A stretch of DNA of 64,000 nt from Oscillospiraceae bacterium (GTDB lineage: Bacteria > Bacillota > Clostridia > Oscillospirales > Ruminococcaceae), in assembly GCA_015067215.1 (NCBI GenBank), contig SVMW01000008.1, positions 1 to 64,000 on the forward strand, written 5' to 3'. The position numbers and the translations under genes are program-made. Under the pieces are notes generated by a model. It was not told the DNA's origin. It saw nothing but the letters and a program-made list of their open reading frames with translations, and ran no database searches. Below, one piece after another: positions 24,841-33,440 of this stretch (within the stretch, counting starts at the first letter, position 1; each line of letters starts with the position of its first letter).

Positions 24841-26166
24841 ATGGCATTTGAAAGCTTAAGTCAGAAACTTGCCGGTGCGTTTAAAAAGCTTAAAAGCAAA
24901 GGTAAACTGACCGAACAGGACATCAAACTTGCAATGCGAGAAGTCCGCATAGCTCTCTTGGAAGCTGACGTTAACATCACAGTTGCAAAAAACTTCATCA
25001 ACACTGTAAGCGAAAGAGCCATGGGCGCCGAAGTTATGGGCAGCCTTACACCGGCTCAGCAGGTTATCAAAATTGTTAATGAAGAACTGACAAACCTTAT
25101 GGGCAGTCAGAACCAGCGAATCAAGTTTGCAAACAAAGGTCCTACAGTTATCATGATGTGCGGTTTGCAGGGTGCAGGTAAAACAACTCACTGTGCAAAA
25201 CTTGCAAAGATGTATCTCAAACAGGGCCACAGACCAATGATTGCCGCTCTGGACATCTACCGTCCTGCAGCTATTGAACAGCTGGAAATTGTGGCAGGTC
25301 AGGCAGGCGCTCCGGTGTTCCAGCTTGGCAAAACAGATCCTGCAGTTATTGCAAAAAAAGCATATAACCACGCAAGAGACTACGGTAACGACATTCTCAT
25401 TCTGGACACAGCAGGTCGTCTTCACATTGATGAACAGCTGATGGCAGAACTTACCGAAATCAAAAACACCATTGACGTAACAGAAACTCTTCTGGTTATC
25501 GACGCAATGGCAGGTCAGGATGCAGTTAACGTTGCAAAACAGTTTAACGAAACAATCGGCCTTGACGGCGTGATTGTAACAAAACTTGACGGTGACACCC
25601 GTGGCGGTTCCGCACTCAGCGTTAAAGCTGTTACAGGCAAACCAATCAAGTTTATCGGTACAGGTGAAAAACTGGACGACCTTGAACCTTTCCACCCGGA
25701 CCGTATGGCAAGCCGAATTCTTGGTATGGGTGACGTGCTCAGCCTTATCGAAAAGGCAAGCGAGGTTACCGACGAAGAATCAAGCAAAAACCTTGTTGAA
25801 AAGATGAAATCCAACAAGTTCGATATGAACGATATGCTGGAACAGCTTAAACAGGTTAACAAAATGGGCGGTATCAGCAGTATGCTGTCTATGATTCCGG
25901 GCGCAGGCTCCATCAAAAGCGAAGATGAAGAACGTGCCGAAAAGGAACTTAAGCAGGTGGAAGCTATCATCAATTCCATGACCAAAAAGGAAAGGGAAAA
26001 ACCTTCCATTATTGACCCTAAACGCAAAAGAAGAATTGCTGCGGGTTCAGGCACAACAGTGCCGGATGTAAACCGACTTCTCAAACAGTTTGACCAGATG
26101 CAGAAAGTTATGAAGCAGGTTACAAAAAATCCAAAGGCTTTCGCACGTATGATGCGTGGCCACTAA
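24841..26166 (+). CDS. ffh: Signal recognition particle GTPase Ffh
   Basis: Binds 4.5S/6S RNA and signal sequences and delivers ribosomes to FtsY. 441 residues: N domain (1-95), G domain with GLQGAGKTTHCAKLA (about 108-122), DTAGR, TKLDGDTRGG (about 245-254), and a Met-rich M domain (from about 300; MLSMIPGAG and the RNA-binding SGTTVPDVNRLL). Length and motifs are complete. It is followed by rpsP after 95 nt. Confidence 0.98.
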   Translation: MAFESLSQKLAGAFKKLKSKGKLTEQDIKLAMREVRIALLEADVNITVAKNFINTVSERAMGAEVMGSLTPAQQVIKIVNEELTNLMGSQNQRIKFANKGPTVIMMCGLQGAGKTTHCAKLAKMYLKQGHRPMIAALDIYRPAAIEQLEIVAGQAGAPVFQLGKTDPAVIAKKAYNHARDYGNDILILDTAGRLHIDEQLMAELTEIKNTIDVTETLLVIDAMAGQDAVNVAKQFNETIGLDGVIVTKLDGDTRGGSALSVKAVTGKPIKFIGTGEKLDDLEPFHPDRMASRILGMGDVLSLIEKASEVTDEESSKNLVEKMKSNKFDMNDMLEQLKQVNKMGGISSMLSMIPGAGSIKSEDEERAEKELKQVEAIINSMTKKEREKPSIIDPKRKRRIAAGSGTTVPDVNRLLKQFDQMQKVMKQVTKNPKAFARMMRGH

Positions 26167-26261
26167 AAACGTTATTATCTGCCATATAAGAGCAGTTAAT
26201 ATATACAAAATTCAGATTTTAAAAAATTAATTCATATTTTTATTCTTGGAGGATATTTAAA

Positions 26262-26504
26262 ATGGCTGTAAAAATTAGACTTCGCCGTATGGGCGCAAAA
26301 AAAGCACCTTTCTACAGAGTTGTAGTTGCTGATTCCAGATTCCCACGTGATGGCAGATTTATCGAAGAAATCGGTACTTATGACCCAACTAAAGAACCTG
26401 CACTCGTAAACATCGACGCAGAAAAAGCAAAAAAATGGATTGCTACAGGCGCTCAGCCAACAGATACAGTTAAAGTACTTTTGAAAAAAAGCAACATCAT
26501 CTAA
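26262..26504 (+). CDS. rpsP: 30S ribosomal protein S16
   Basis: Small-subunit protein of 80 residues with the family start [24 protein letters not shown] and [15 protein letters not shown] lies upstream of the ATG. It is 16 nt before khpA, in the canonical ffh-rpsP-khpA order. Confidence 0.98.
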   Translation: MAVKIRLRRMGAKKAPFYRVVVADSRFPRDGRFIEEIGTYDPTKEPALVNIDAEKAKKWIATGAQPTDTVKVLLKKSNII

Positions 26505-26520
26505 TTGAACGGAGGCTGTA

Positions 26521-26754
26521 ATGGAGCAATTATTACTCAATATTGCAAAAGGCCTTGTTGAAAACAAAGAAGCTGTATCCGTTACAGGTGGCGACAAAAA
26601 TGAAGATGGTGCAATAGTATTTCATCTTTCTGTTGCATCCGAGGACATGGGTAGAGTTATCGGAAAACAGGGTAGAATTGCAAAAGCTATCCGTACAGTT
26701 ATGAAAGCAGCTGCATCAAAAGCAGGCGAAAAAGTAATTGTTGAAATAGACTAA
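26521..26754 (+). CDS. khpA: KH-domain RNA-binding protein KhpA
   Basis: RNA-binding protein of 77 residues with one KH domain; the GxxG loop is GKQG (48-51) within VIGKQGRIAKAIR. In Gram-positives KhpA acts with KhpB (Jag) on cell size and division. In this cluster it normally precedes rimM, but a terminator and two opposite-strand genes intervene here. Confidence 0.94.
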   Translation: MEQLLLNIAKGLVENKEAVSVTGGDKNEDGAIVFHLSVASEDMGRVIGKQGRIAKAIRTVMKAAASKAGEKVIVEID

Positions 26755-26760
26755 ACCATA

Positions 26761-26792
26761 AAAAACCTTGCAGTTATACTGCAAGGTTTTTG
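26761..26792. terminator. Bidirectional terminator after khpA
   Basis: AAAAACCTTGCAGT / ACTGCAAGGTTTTT, a 14-bp stem with a 3-nt loop. It can also end the minus-strand gene that stops at 26817. Confidence 0.93.
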
Positions 26793-26816
26793 TTTGTTTT
26801 AAAGGGAAAAACAGTG

Positions 26817-27155
26817 TCAGTTGTTCCAGCGGATATCTGTAACAGCCTCAGGTGTATTATACAGCCTCAGGGTACAGCAGCTGTCTGCAGAAAAAATGAC
26901 AATGTATTCTTTATCAGGGTTTACATTAAAGGAAAAGCTGCGGGAATGAACCCCCTGCATGGAATAAACAAGGTTTCCGCTGGTTTTATTTATAAGATTA
27001 AGCACCCATTTTTTGCAGTTATTGTTTGCAATAACTCTGCCACGCAGGGTGTTGTCAGCAGGAATTGCTGTTATAACCCAGCTGTTGCTTGGGCATTGTC
27101 TGCGCTGACCGTTTACAGTATATTCAACCTTTGCTGTATTGATAAAGTTTTTCAT
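26817..27155 (-). CDS. Hypothetical protein paired with the DUF11 protein
   Basis: Protein of 112 residues, not recognised. No signal peptide or membrane helix. Its opening, NFINTAKVEYTVNGQ, resembles the beta-strand edges (NTAxVxYT) found around DUF11 domains, and there are four Cys (positions about 21, 47, 94, 95). It is 21 nt downstream of the DUF11 gene with AAAGGGG before its ATG, so the two form an operon on the strand opposite to the ribosomal genes around them. Confidence 0.7.
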   Translation of the reverse strand: MKNFINTAKVEYTVNGQRRQCPSNSWVITAIPADNTLRGRVIANNNCKKWVLNLINKTSGNLVYSMQGVHSRSFSFNVNPDKEYIVIFSADSCCTLRLYNTPEAVTDIRWNN

Positions 27156-27176
27156 TTTATCCCCTTTATTTTTGTT

Positions 27177-27983
27177 TTACATATTTATAGTTGCCGAGAA
27201 TTGTACTGTTGCTTCGCCCTGAGTATCCATGGCACCAATGTAAATTCCACCTGCAGGGTCGGAGTCAATGGCTGTATGCCCGTTTATAACGGTGGAACCT
27301 TCCACATAGGTCATACCGTCAGGCAGGTTGTCGGTAACCACAACATCGCCCAGCACTCGCGGAGTGTTGTTGACAACCTTGATTGTGAACACAACAGTTT
27401 CTCCCCTGGATGTGATAAAACTTTTATCTGCAGTTTTGATAACATCAAGGTTATTGCTGCGCAATGGTGTGGTAACACTTGTAATGTGTGTGCTTGCTGT
27501 ATGTTCTGTGCCGTCTGCACCGCGGAAAGAAAAATCTGCAAATGCACGGTTTACAATATCTTCCGAGGCATCAGCAGTAACCTGTGCAGTAAAGGTCAGC
27601 GTACGCTGACTGTTTGCAGGAACTCTGCCAAGGGTCACACCATCTTCAAGGCTTTCACCTGCCTGAGGTACAGGCATAATGGATGTGGCTATAACATTGA
27701 GATAAGGAGAAATGGTGTCGCTTATCTTTACATTGTACATATCTCTGCGGGACATATTTTTGAAGGTAACGGTATAGCGTATCATATCCCCAGGAATAAC
27801 GGTTTCTTTATCTGCGGTTTTTACTATGTCTGCAAATATACAGCCAAGAGTGACGGAATCTTCCCCTGAAACTATAACAGGGTCTGCACCGCTTTGAGGA
27901 ATATAATATCCCTGTGCGGTGGCTGTGTTGGTAAAACTGCAGTCATCTGACGGTGTATTTGCGGTTGTGTAAAATCTGTCCAC
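27177..27983 (-). CDS. DUF11 repeat protein without signal peptide
   Basis: About 268 residues with two DUF11 (Ig-like beta-sandwich) repeats. Each opens with a (D)I/VIKTADK motif (FADIVKTADKETVIPGDMI and LDVIKTADKSFITSRGETV) and continues with YTVTFKN or FTIKVVN and a DTI/DNLP strand. DUF11 proteins are usually exported surface proteins, but no signal peptide, sortase motif or membrane segment is present. A spore-coat or exosporium location is conceivable but unproven. I prefer the GTG start at 27983 because AAAGGAG (27999-27993) is 9 nt upstream. An ATG at 28055 would add 24 residues but has no ribosome site. Confidence 0.72.
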   Translation of the reverse strand: MDRFYTTANTPSDDCSFTNTATAQGYYIPQSGADPVIVSGEDSVTLGCIFADIVKTADKETVIPGDMIRYTVTFKNMSRRDMYNVKISDTISPYLNVIATSIMPVPQAGESLEDGVTLGRVPANSQRTLTFTAQVTADASEDIVNRAFADFSFRGADGTEHTASTHITSVTTPLRSNNLDVIKTADKSFITSRGETVVFTIKVVNNTPRVLGDVVVTDNLPDGMTYVEGSTVINGHTAIDSDPAGGIYIGAMDTQGEATVQFSATINM

Positions 27984-28154
27984 TTCGGTAATCTCCTTTG
28001 ATAATGGAATTTTGATAAGCTTTTCAAATATATGTAATTCAAAACGCTTTAACATAGTTTATGTTTACAGGCACTTTAAAGTGAAAAAGTTGCAAAACAT
28101 ATATAAATAATGGTATACTAATTAAGTATTTATCAATAAAAAAGAGGTAGCTTT

Positions 28155-28670
28155 ATGAACTATATTCAGACAGGCGAAATTGTTGCGGTACACGGCATAA
28201 GGGGTGAAGTAAAGGTTTACCCATGGGCCGATTATCCTGAATTTCTGGAAGAATTTGATACATTTTTTATCCAGGCAAACAAAATGCACTACAAAGCAAT
28301 GTATGCCGAAGAAGTACGCTGTCATAAAAATATGGTGCTTATAAAATTTGAAGGCATCGACACAGTTGAACAGGCCAGGGAGTTCATAGGCAAGGTTATT
28401 TATCTTGACCGTGACGAAATTGAACTGGAAGAAGGCACTTATTTTATCGAAGACCTTATCGGCTGTGCAGTTATCAATGACGAAACAGATGCTGTTCTCG
28501 GCACAGTAAAGGATGTAAACAACTTTGGTGCCAGCGATGTATACACTATAGTAGATGCAAATGAAAAAGAATTTATGTTTCCTGCAGTGGATGAGTTTTT
28601 GGTATCTACAGATATCGACAAAAAAGAAATCAGAATTAAAGTGATTGAGGGTATGTTCAGTGAAGATTAA
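28155..28670 (+). CDS. rimM: Ribosome maturation factor RimM
   Basis: Assists late 30S assembly by binding S19. 171 residues: N-terminal beta-barrel (QTGEIVAVHGIRGEVKVYPWAD, about 5-26) and C-terminal PRC-barrel (YFIEDLIGCAV, about 96-106; VPAVDEFL-like FPAVDEFL). GAGGTAG precedes the ATG. Its end overlaps the trmD start. Confidence 0.96.
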   Translation: MNYIQTGEIVAVHGIRGEVKVYPWADYPEFLEEFDTFFIQANKMHYKAMYAEEVRCHKNMVLIKFEGIDTVEQAREFIGKVIYLDRDEIELEEGTYFIEDLIGCAVINDETDAVLGTVKDVNNFGASDVYTIVDANEKEFMFPAVDEFLVSTDIDKKEIRIKVIEGMFSED

Positions 28671-29406
28671 CATAGCTACTTTGTTCCCTGAAATGTGTGA
28701 AACCGTTGTAAACACAAGCATTATCGGCCGTGCAAAAGCAGCAGGCAAAATTGATGTTGAGGTTTTTAACATAAGGGATTACACCCTGAATAAACATAAA
28801 AATGTGGATGATACGCCTTACGGCGGCGGTCATGGAATGGTAATGCAGACACAGCCAATATATGACTGCTGCAAGGCTATTGAGGAAAAATCATCATCCA
28901 AACCTTTTGTGATTTTTACCACAGCAGCGGGGAAAGTGTTTAATCAGGAACTTGCAATCGAACTCAGCAAAAAAGAAAATATAACTATAGTATGCGGACA
29001 TTATGAAGGTATTGATGAAAGGGTTATTGAGGAAATTGCCGACATGGAAGTTTCAATAGGAGACTTTGTACTGACGGGCGGTGAACTGCCGGCATTGGTT
29101 ATCACCGATGCAGTAAGCCGCATGTGTGAAGGTGTTCTCAAAAGCAGCGAGGGCTTTATGGAAGAAAGTCACTTCAATGGACTGCTTGAACACGCACAGT
29201 ACACCCGTCCGTATGAATGGATGGGCCGTAAAGTGCCGGATGTGCTGTTGTCAGGACACGAAAAGAACATAAAAGATTTCCGTTTCAATGACAGCCTTGA
29301 ACGCACAAAACAAAAACGTCCCGATATGTACGAAAAATATATGCAGGAACACCCGCCGCAGCCGCCTAAAAAGAAACGCAGTAGGACAAAACCGTCGGAA
29401 TGTTGA
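28660..29406 (+). CDS. trmD: tRNA (guanine-N1)-methyltransferase TrmD
   Basis: SPOUT methyltransferase making m1G37. About 248 residues from GTG 28660, with TLFPEM (6-11), the trefoil-knot elements GHYEGIDERV and VLTGGELPALV, and TPYGGGHGMVM. The GTG is chosen because GAGGGT lies 7 nt upstream and the protein then begins VKINIATLFPEM; a TTG 15 nt earlier is less likely. It overlaps rimM by 11 nt. A basic, Pro-rich tail (PPQPPKKKRSRTKPSEC) extends the end. The usual next gene rplS is missing here. Confidence 0.96.
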   Translation: MKINIATLFPEMCETVVNTSIIGRAKAAGKIDVEVFNIRDYTLNKHKNVDDTPYGGGHGMVMQTQPIYDCCKAIEEKSSSKPFVIFTTAAGKVFNQELAIELSKKENITIVCGHYEGIDERVIEEIADMEVSIGDFVLTGGELPALVITDAVSRMCEGVLKSSEGFMEESHFNGLLEHAQYTRPYEWMGRKVPDVLLSGHEKNIKDFRFNDSLERTKQKRPDMYEKYMQEHPPQPPKKKRSRTKPSEC

Positions 29407-29520
29407 TAACTACTATTTAATTCCTACAATCAAGTTGAAAAGTTGTAGTCAAACTGCACAAAAGTTATTAAAATAAACTAACAAAACTATGTGAATAACA
29501 TAAATTTTGTTTCTGTTTTG

Positions 29521-29549
29521 TTGACTAATCAGGGCAATTATTATATGAT
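29521..29549 (+). promoter_or_regulatory. Promoter of ptsH
   Basis: TTGACT (29521-29526), 17 nt, TATGAT (29544-29549). Confidence 0.75.
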
Positions 29550-29602
29550 ATTCATATATAAAAAATAGCTACAAAAACATTTAATTATGAGGAGATATAG
29601 CG

Positions 29603-29866
29603 ATGTTTTATAAAGATGTAACAGTTGAAAATCAGGTTGGTTTGCATGCTCGTCCAGCAACATTCTTCATTCAGAAAGCTAACGAATTTAAATCTTCCAT
29701 CTGGGTAGAAAAAGAAGAAAGAAGAGTTAATGCAAAATCACTTCTCGGTGTTCTTTCCCTTGGTATCGTAGGCGGTACAACAATCCGTGTTATTGCTGAC
29801 GGTCAGGACGAAGAAGCTGCTGTTGAAGCATTGGTAAAACTTGTAAATTCCGGTTTTGCTGACTAA
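29603..29866 (+). CDS. ptsH: HPr phosphocarrier protein
   Basis: PTS phosphocarrier of 87 residues. The active-site H15 is in NQVGLHARPA and the regulatory S46 in VNAKSLLGVLSLG, the site of HPr kinase in Gram-positives, so both catalytic and carbon-catabolite roles are possible. It has its own promoter and terminator; ptsI is not adjacent. Confidence 0.96.
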   Translation: MFYKDVTVENQVGLHARPATFFIQKANEFKSSIWVEKEERRVNAKSLLGVLSLGIVGGTTIRVIADGQDEEAAVEALVKLVNSGFAD

Positions 29867-29878
29867 TTTATAACACGA

Positions 29879-29912
29879 CCACCGCCTTGATTTTCAAGGC
29901 GGTGATTTTTTA
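29879..29912 (+). terminator. Terminator of ptsH
   Basis: CACCGCCTTGA / TCAAGGCGGTG followed by ATTTTTT. Confidence 0.94.
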
Positions 29913-29925
29913 ATTTGGGAGAATT

Positions 29926-31749
29926 ATGACAAAACAAGAGCTTTTCCGCAAGGCAAAAACTTTGCCGAAACTACCGGGTGTGTACATCATCCGCAATGAC
30001 AAGGATGAAATAATCTATATCGGCAAAGCGAAACGTCTTGTTACAAGGGTAAGCCAGTATTTCAAACCAGGTGCTGTACACGAAACCAAGGTTGCAAAAA
30101 TGGTGGAAAATGCGTTCAGCTTTGACGTTATTGTAACCAACAGCGAATTTGAAGCGCTAACCCTTGAATGCAGCTTAATAAAGCAGCATTCCCCAAAATA
30201 CAATATTCTTTTAAAGGACGATAAGGGCTACAACTTTATCAAGGTTTCCAAAGAGGAATACCCAAGAATTACTGCAGAATTCCAGCAGGATGACAGCGGA
30301 AAATTCATCGGCCCGTATATGTCCAGCTTTGCTGTGCGGGAAATGGTAAATACCACACAGCAGATATTCAGACTGCCAACCTGTTCAAAGCAGTTTCCGA
30401 GAGATTTCAGAAAAGAACGCCCGTGTCTTAACTACCATATCAATAAATGTATGGGTTTGTGTTCGGGCAGAATAAGCAAGGCGGACTACAATGAAATTAT
30501 CGACAATGCCGTAAAATTTATCAGTCAGGATACAGAAAAAATAATCGCTGCACTGACCGAAAGTATGGAACATCACAGCGAAAACCTTGATTTTGAAAAA
30601 GCAGCTGTTATCCGCGACCAGATTATCGCCATACAAAAGCTGGCACAGGGGCAGAATGTTGTCAATAAATCACTGCAGAACCACGATTTTATTGCGGTCG
30701 CCTGCGGAGGCAGCAACAGCGTTGTAAGTGTATTAAGATATCGCCGCGGACGTCTTGTGGACAAAAAGGAACATGTTTTCTTTGGAGAAACCGATGCGAA
30801 CGAAGTGCGCAGCAGTTTTCTTCTGCAGTTCTATACAAGGGAAACACCACCTAAAAATATCTATCTGGATGAATTTCCTGAGGACGAGGCTATCCTTGAA
30901 TATATCAGAAAGCAGACAGAGACAAAGGTCAACTTAACCATTGCCCAGAAGGGCGAAAACACAAAAATTATAAAAATGGCGTATACAAACGCGGTGGAGC
31001 GTCTTGCCCGAGAAAGCGGCAGACTTAACAAATCAGAACGCTTTGTGGACGAGCTTGGTGCATTGCTGGGCATGGATAATCCGCCGAAAGTTATTGAAAG
31101 TTACGATATTTCCAACTGGGGTGACGGCACCAGCGTGGCAGGTATGGTTGTTTTTACCGACGGTAAGCCTTACAAGGCAGGTTACCGCAGATTTAAGATA
31201 AACACTGTTGCAGGCACAGATGACTACGCTTCCATGCAGGAGGTTATCAGCCGCCGCATAAACCGCTATGATATGGGCGAAAAAGGCCAGTTCGGCACAA
31301 AACCGGACCTTATCCTGCTTGATGGCGGCAAGGGGCATCTTTCATCGGTGCTGGAAATTGTGCAGGGTACAAGCTTTGAAGACGTGGCAATATTTGGCAT
31401 GGTAAAGGATTCAAAACACCGTACAAGAGCAATTGTGGGCAAAGATGGCGAAATTGCCATTGCAATGCACAAGGGTGTGTTTAAATTTGTTACCGAAATT
31501 CAGGACGAAGTACACCGTTTTTCCATAGAATATATGCGGAAAAACCAAAAGACAAAATCCTATGCAGTCACCCTTACAAAAATCAGCGGTATAGGTGAAA
31601 AAAAGGCAGAAAGCCTTATGCGTGCCTTTAAAACACTTACAAAAATCAAAACTCTTTCGGTACCGGAACTTATGGAAGCAGATGGTATCAGCGAAAGAGA
31701 TGCAAAAAATATATACGATTATTTTAACAGTCAGAGGGAAAATATATGA
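29926..31749 (+). CDS. uvrC: Excinuclease ABC subunit C
   Basis: Makes the dual incisions in nucleotide excision repair. 607 residues: GIY-YIG nuclease domain (GVYIIRNDKDEIIYIGKAKRL, about 19-39), UVR motif (FEKAAVIRDQIIAIQ, about 225-239), RNase H-like C-terminal nuclease (ESYDISNWGDGTSVAGMVVF and LLDGGKGHL), and a C-terminal double helix-hairpin-helix. Complete. It begins the uvrC-rsmD-coaD unit and overlaps rsmD by 4 nt. Confidence 0.98.
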   Translation: MTKQELFRKAKTLPKLPGVYIIRNDKDEIIYIGKAKRLVTRVSQYFKPGAVHETKVAKMVENAFSFDVIVTNSEFEALTLECSLIKQHSPKYNILLKDDKGYNFIKVSKEEYPRITAEFQQDDSGKFIGPYMSSFAVREMVNTTQQIFRLPTCSKQFPRDFRKERPCLNYHINKCMGLCSGRISKADYNEIIDNAVKFISQDTEKIIAALTESMEHHSENLDFEKAAVIRDQIIAIQKLAQGQNVVNKSLQNHDFIAVACGGSNSVVSVLRYRRGRLVDKKEHVFFGETDANEVRSSFLLQFYTRETPPKNIYLDEFPEDEAILEYIRKQTETKVNLTIAQKGENTKIIKMAYTNAVERLARESGRLNKSERFVDELGALLGMDNPPKVIESYDISNWGDGTSVAGMVVFTDGKPYKAGYRRFKINTVAGTDDYASMQEVISRRINRYDMGEKGQFGTKPDLILLDGGKGHLSSVLEIVQGTSFEDVAIFGMVKDSKHRTRAIVGKDGEIAIAMHKGVFKFVTEIQDEVHRFSIEYMRKNQKTKSYAVTLTKISGIGEKKAESLMRAFKTLTKIKTLSVPELMEADGISERDAKNIYDYFNSQRENI

Positions 31750-32288
31750 GAGTTATCAGCGGTACAGCACGCAACAAGCCTTTGCTTTCTGTGGAAGGCA
31801 TGGACACCCGCCCAACAATTGACAGGGTAAAAGAAGGCGTGTTTTCTTCAATTCAGTTTATTGTTCCGGGAGCAAAGGTGCTGGATCTGTTCAGCGGCAC
31901 AGGCCAGATGGGTATTGAATGCCTTTCACGCGGGGCAAGTTTTGGAGTGTTTGTTGACATGGCACCAAAAGCGATTGATGTAACCACAAAAAACCTTAAA
32001 AGCTGTGGTCTTTTTGACAAGGCAAGGGTAGTAAACATGGTTTCACAGGATTTTTTGCGTACCACAAAGGACAAATTTGACATTGTTTTCCTTGATCCGC
32101 CATACAATATGGGGATTTTAGATGAAATTTTGCCAAAAGTTTGCGAAATTATGTCGGATGATGGTATAATAATTGCAGAAAGTGAACTTGGCTGGAAACC
32201 TGCCCAAACAGATGGTTTAAAACTTAAAAAGCAGTATAAGTACGGCAAAGTTCTGGTTTCTAAATTCCAGAAGGAGTCCCAGCAATGA
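31746..32288 (+). CDS. rsmD: 16S rRNA (guanine966-N2)-methyltransferase RsmD
   Basis: Rossmann methyltransferase of 180 residues. SAM motif VLDLFSGTGQMGIE (about 39-52) and catalytic motif IV VFLDPPYNM (about 115-123). Starts RVISGTARNKPL as in the family. ATGA overlaps with both uvrC upstream and coaD downstream indicate a tightly coupled operon. Confidence 0.96.
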   Translation: MRVISGTARNKPLLSVEGMDTRPTIDRVKEGVFSSIQFIVPGAKVLDLFSGTGQMGIECLSRGASFGVFVDMAPKAIDVTTKNLKSCGLFDKARVVNMVSQDFLRTTKDKFDIVFLDPPYNMGILDEILPKVCEIMSDDGIIIAESELGWKPAQTDGLKLKKQYKYGKVLVSKFQKESQQ

Positions 32289-32770
32289 AAATAGCAATCT
32301 GCCCGGGCAGTTTTGACCCGGTTACAAAAGGTCATGTGGATATTCTTGAACGTTCCAGCAAACTGTTTGACAAGGTTATTGCAGTAGTGCTGGTAAACCC
32401 TGCAAAAAATCCGACCTTTACAACAGAAGAACGTGTTGAACTTATAAAACGCGTTACAACACATATTCCTAATGTGGAAGTTGAAAGTTATACAGGTCTG
32501 GTTGCAGACTATGCAAAGCTTAAAAACGCACACACCTTAATTAAAGGTCTGCGTGCGGTTACCGACTTTGAGTATGAATTTCAGCAGGCGCTTATCAACA
32601 AAAAATTAAACCCTGACCTTGAAACTCTGTTCATGGTTACAAATCAGGAACATATGTATCTGTCATCCACACTTGTACGCCAGATTGCTGAATTTGGCGG
32701 TGACATAGATATGTTTGTTCCGGAACAGATAAAAGAAACTCTTAAAGAAAAGATGATTAAGGAGAAATAA
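32285..32770 (+). CDS. coaD: Phosphopantetheine adenylyltransferase
   Basis: Penultimate CoA synthesis enzyme. 161 residues with PGSFDPVTKGHVDI (7-20), including the nucleotidyltransferase T/HxGH signature (T14-H17), and the family motif YLSSTLVRQIAEFGGDI near the C-terminus. The rsmD-coaD pairing is conserved across Firmicutes. Confidence 0.98.
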   Translation: MKIAICPGSFDPVTKGHVDILERSSKLFDKVIAVVLVNPAKNPTFTTEERVELIKRVTTHIPNVEVESYTGLVADYAKLKNAHTLIKGLRAVTDFEYEFQQALINKKLNPDLETLFMVTNQEHMYLSSTLVRQIAEFGGDIDMFVPEQIKETLKEKMIKEK

Positions 32771-32773
32771 TGT

Positions 32774-33223
32774 ATGGCAGTTTCAATTGAAAGCATGCTT
32801 GAATCATTGGAAGAATTACTGGAAGAAGGTGTTGGCGTGCCTCTCAGCGGAGGCAAACGCCTTGTTGATGTTGAACAGGCAAGAGACATCATTGATGATA
32901 TCAGAATAAATATGCCACAGGAAATTCTGCAGGCAAAGGCTATTGTTCAGGATAAAGCACAGATTATGGCAAGAGCAAACAAGGAAGCGGAAGAAATTGT
33001 ACGCCGTGCCGAAGAAAGAGCACGCATCCTTGTAGACCAGCAGGAAATTGTTTCCAAAGCCAACGAAAAAGCAAAGGAAATCACACAGGCTGCACAGACA
33101 CAGGCTGCACAGCTTAAAAGCACAGTTACAGAATACTGCAGCAATATCCTTAACCAGACACAGGAACAGCTGCAGAAAAGCTTTAACGAGGTTAAACTGG
33201 TTACAGAAAACCTTAAAAAATAA
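32774..33223 (+). CDS. Coiled-coil protein, V-ATPase subunit H-like/DivIVA-like
   Basis: Protein of 149 residues. A short N-terminal segment (MAVSIESMLESLEELLEE) is followed by a long helical, Ala/Glu/Lys/Gln-rich coiled coil (about 45-149). Clostridial homologues after coaD are usually labelled 'ATPase' because of similarity to subunit H/E stators; no nucleotide motif is present, so that name is misleading. It starts 3 nt after the coaD stop. Function unknown. Confidence 0.75.
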   Translation: MAVSIESMLESLEELLEEGVGVPLSGGKRLVDVEQARDIIDDIRINMPQEILQAKAIVQDKAQIMARANKEAEEIVRRAEERARILVDQQEIVSKANEKAKEITQAAQTQAAQLKSTVTEYCSNILNQTQEQLQKSFNEVKLVTENLKK

Positions 33224-33240
33224 TCTGTTTGCAGTACATT

Positions 33241-33278
33241 ACGGCGGAAAGCAAAAACAAGGCTTTCCGTCTTTTCTT
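33241..33278 (+). terminator. Terminator of the uvrC-coaD unit
   Basis: GGAAAGC / GCTTTCC stem followed by CTTTTCTT. Confidence 0.75.
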
Positions 33279-33332
33279 ATACAATGGCAAACTCTGTTGT
33301 AAACGGGGGTGTAACACCCAAAGGACGGTGTG

Positions 33333-33340
33333 CATACAAT
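33333..33340 (+). promoter_or_regulatory. Possible sigma-E -10 element of spoVM
   Basis: CATACAAT is a perfect match to the sigma-E -10 (CATACAnT) 19 nt before the spoVM start. The -35 region about 14 nt upstream is not a good match, so confidence is limited. spoVM is a sigma-E gene in Bacillus. Confidence 0.35.
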
Positions 33341-33359
33341 ATCTTCAAGGAGTGGTGTT

Positions 33360-33428
33360 ATGAAGATTGTTGTGGTAAAAAGTCCAAGGGCTTTAAAAGG
33401 ATTGCTGAAAATTATATTTAAAATATAG
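33360..33428 (+). CDS. spoVM: Stage V sporulation protein SpoVM
   Basis: A 22-residue ORF, MKIVVVKSPRALKGLLKIIF plus KI, with an excellent ribosome site AAGGAGTGGTG (33347-33357) 7 nt before the ATG. SpoVM is a short amphipathic helix that recognises the convex forespore membrane and recruits the SpoIVA coat ATPase. The N-terminal MK-[FI]-x-V-[IV]-K-x-P pattern, the Pro at residue 9, a Gly at 14 and the amphipathic remainder match clostridial SpoVM. It ends a little earlier than the 26-residue Bacillus peptide. spoIVA, its partner, is 7.6 kb downstream. Too short for most gene finders. Confidence 0.85.
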   Translation: MKIVVVKSPRALKGLLKIIFKI

Positions 33429-33440
33429 GCAAAAAATGTG

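Noticed and set aside
24856-25695. A 279-codon minus-strand frame
   Set aside because: Antisense shadow of ffh.
26790-27869. A 359-codon plus-strand frame between khpA and rimM
   Set aside because: Antisense to the hypothetical/DUF11 pair. The minus frames have proper ribosome sites and DUF11 motifs, and the plus frame is Cys-rich without domains.
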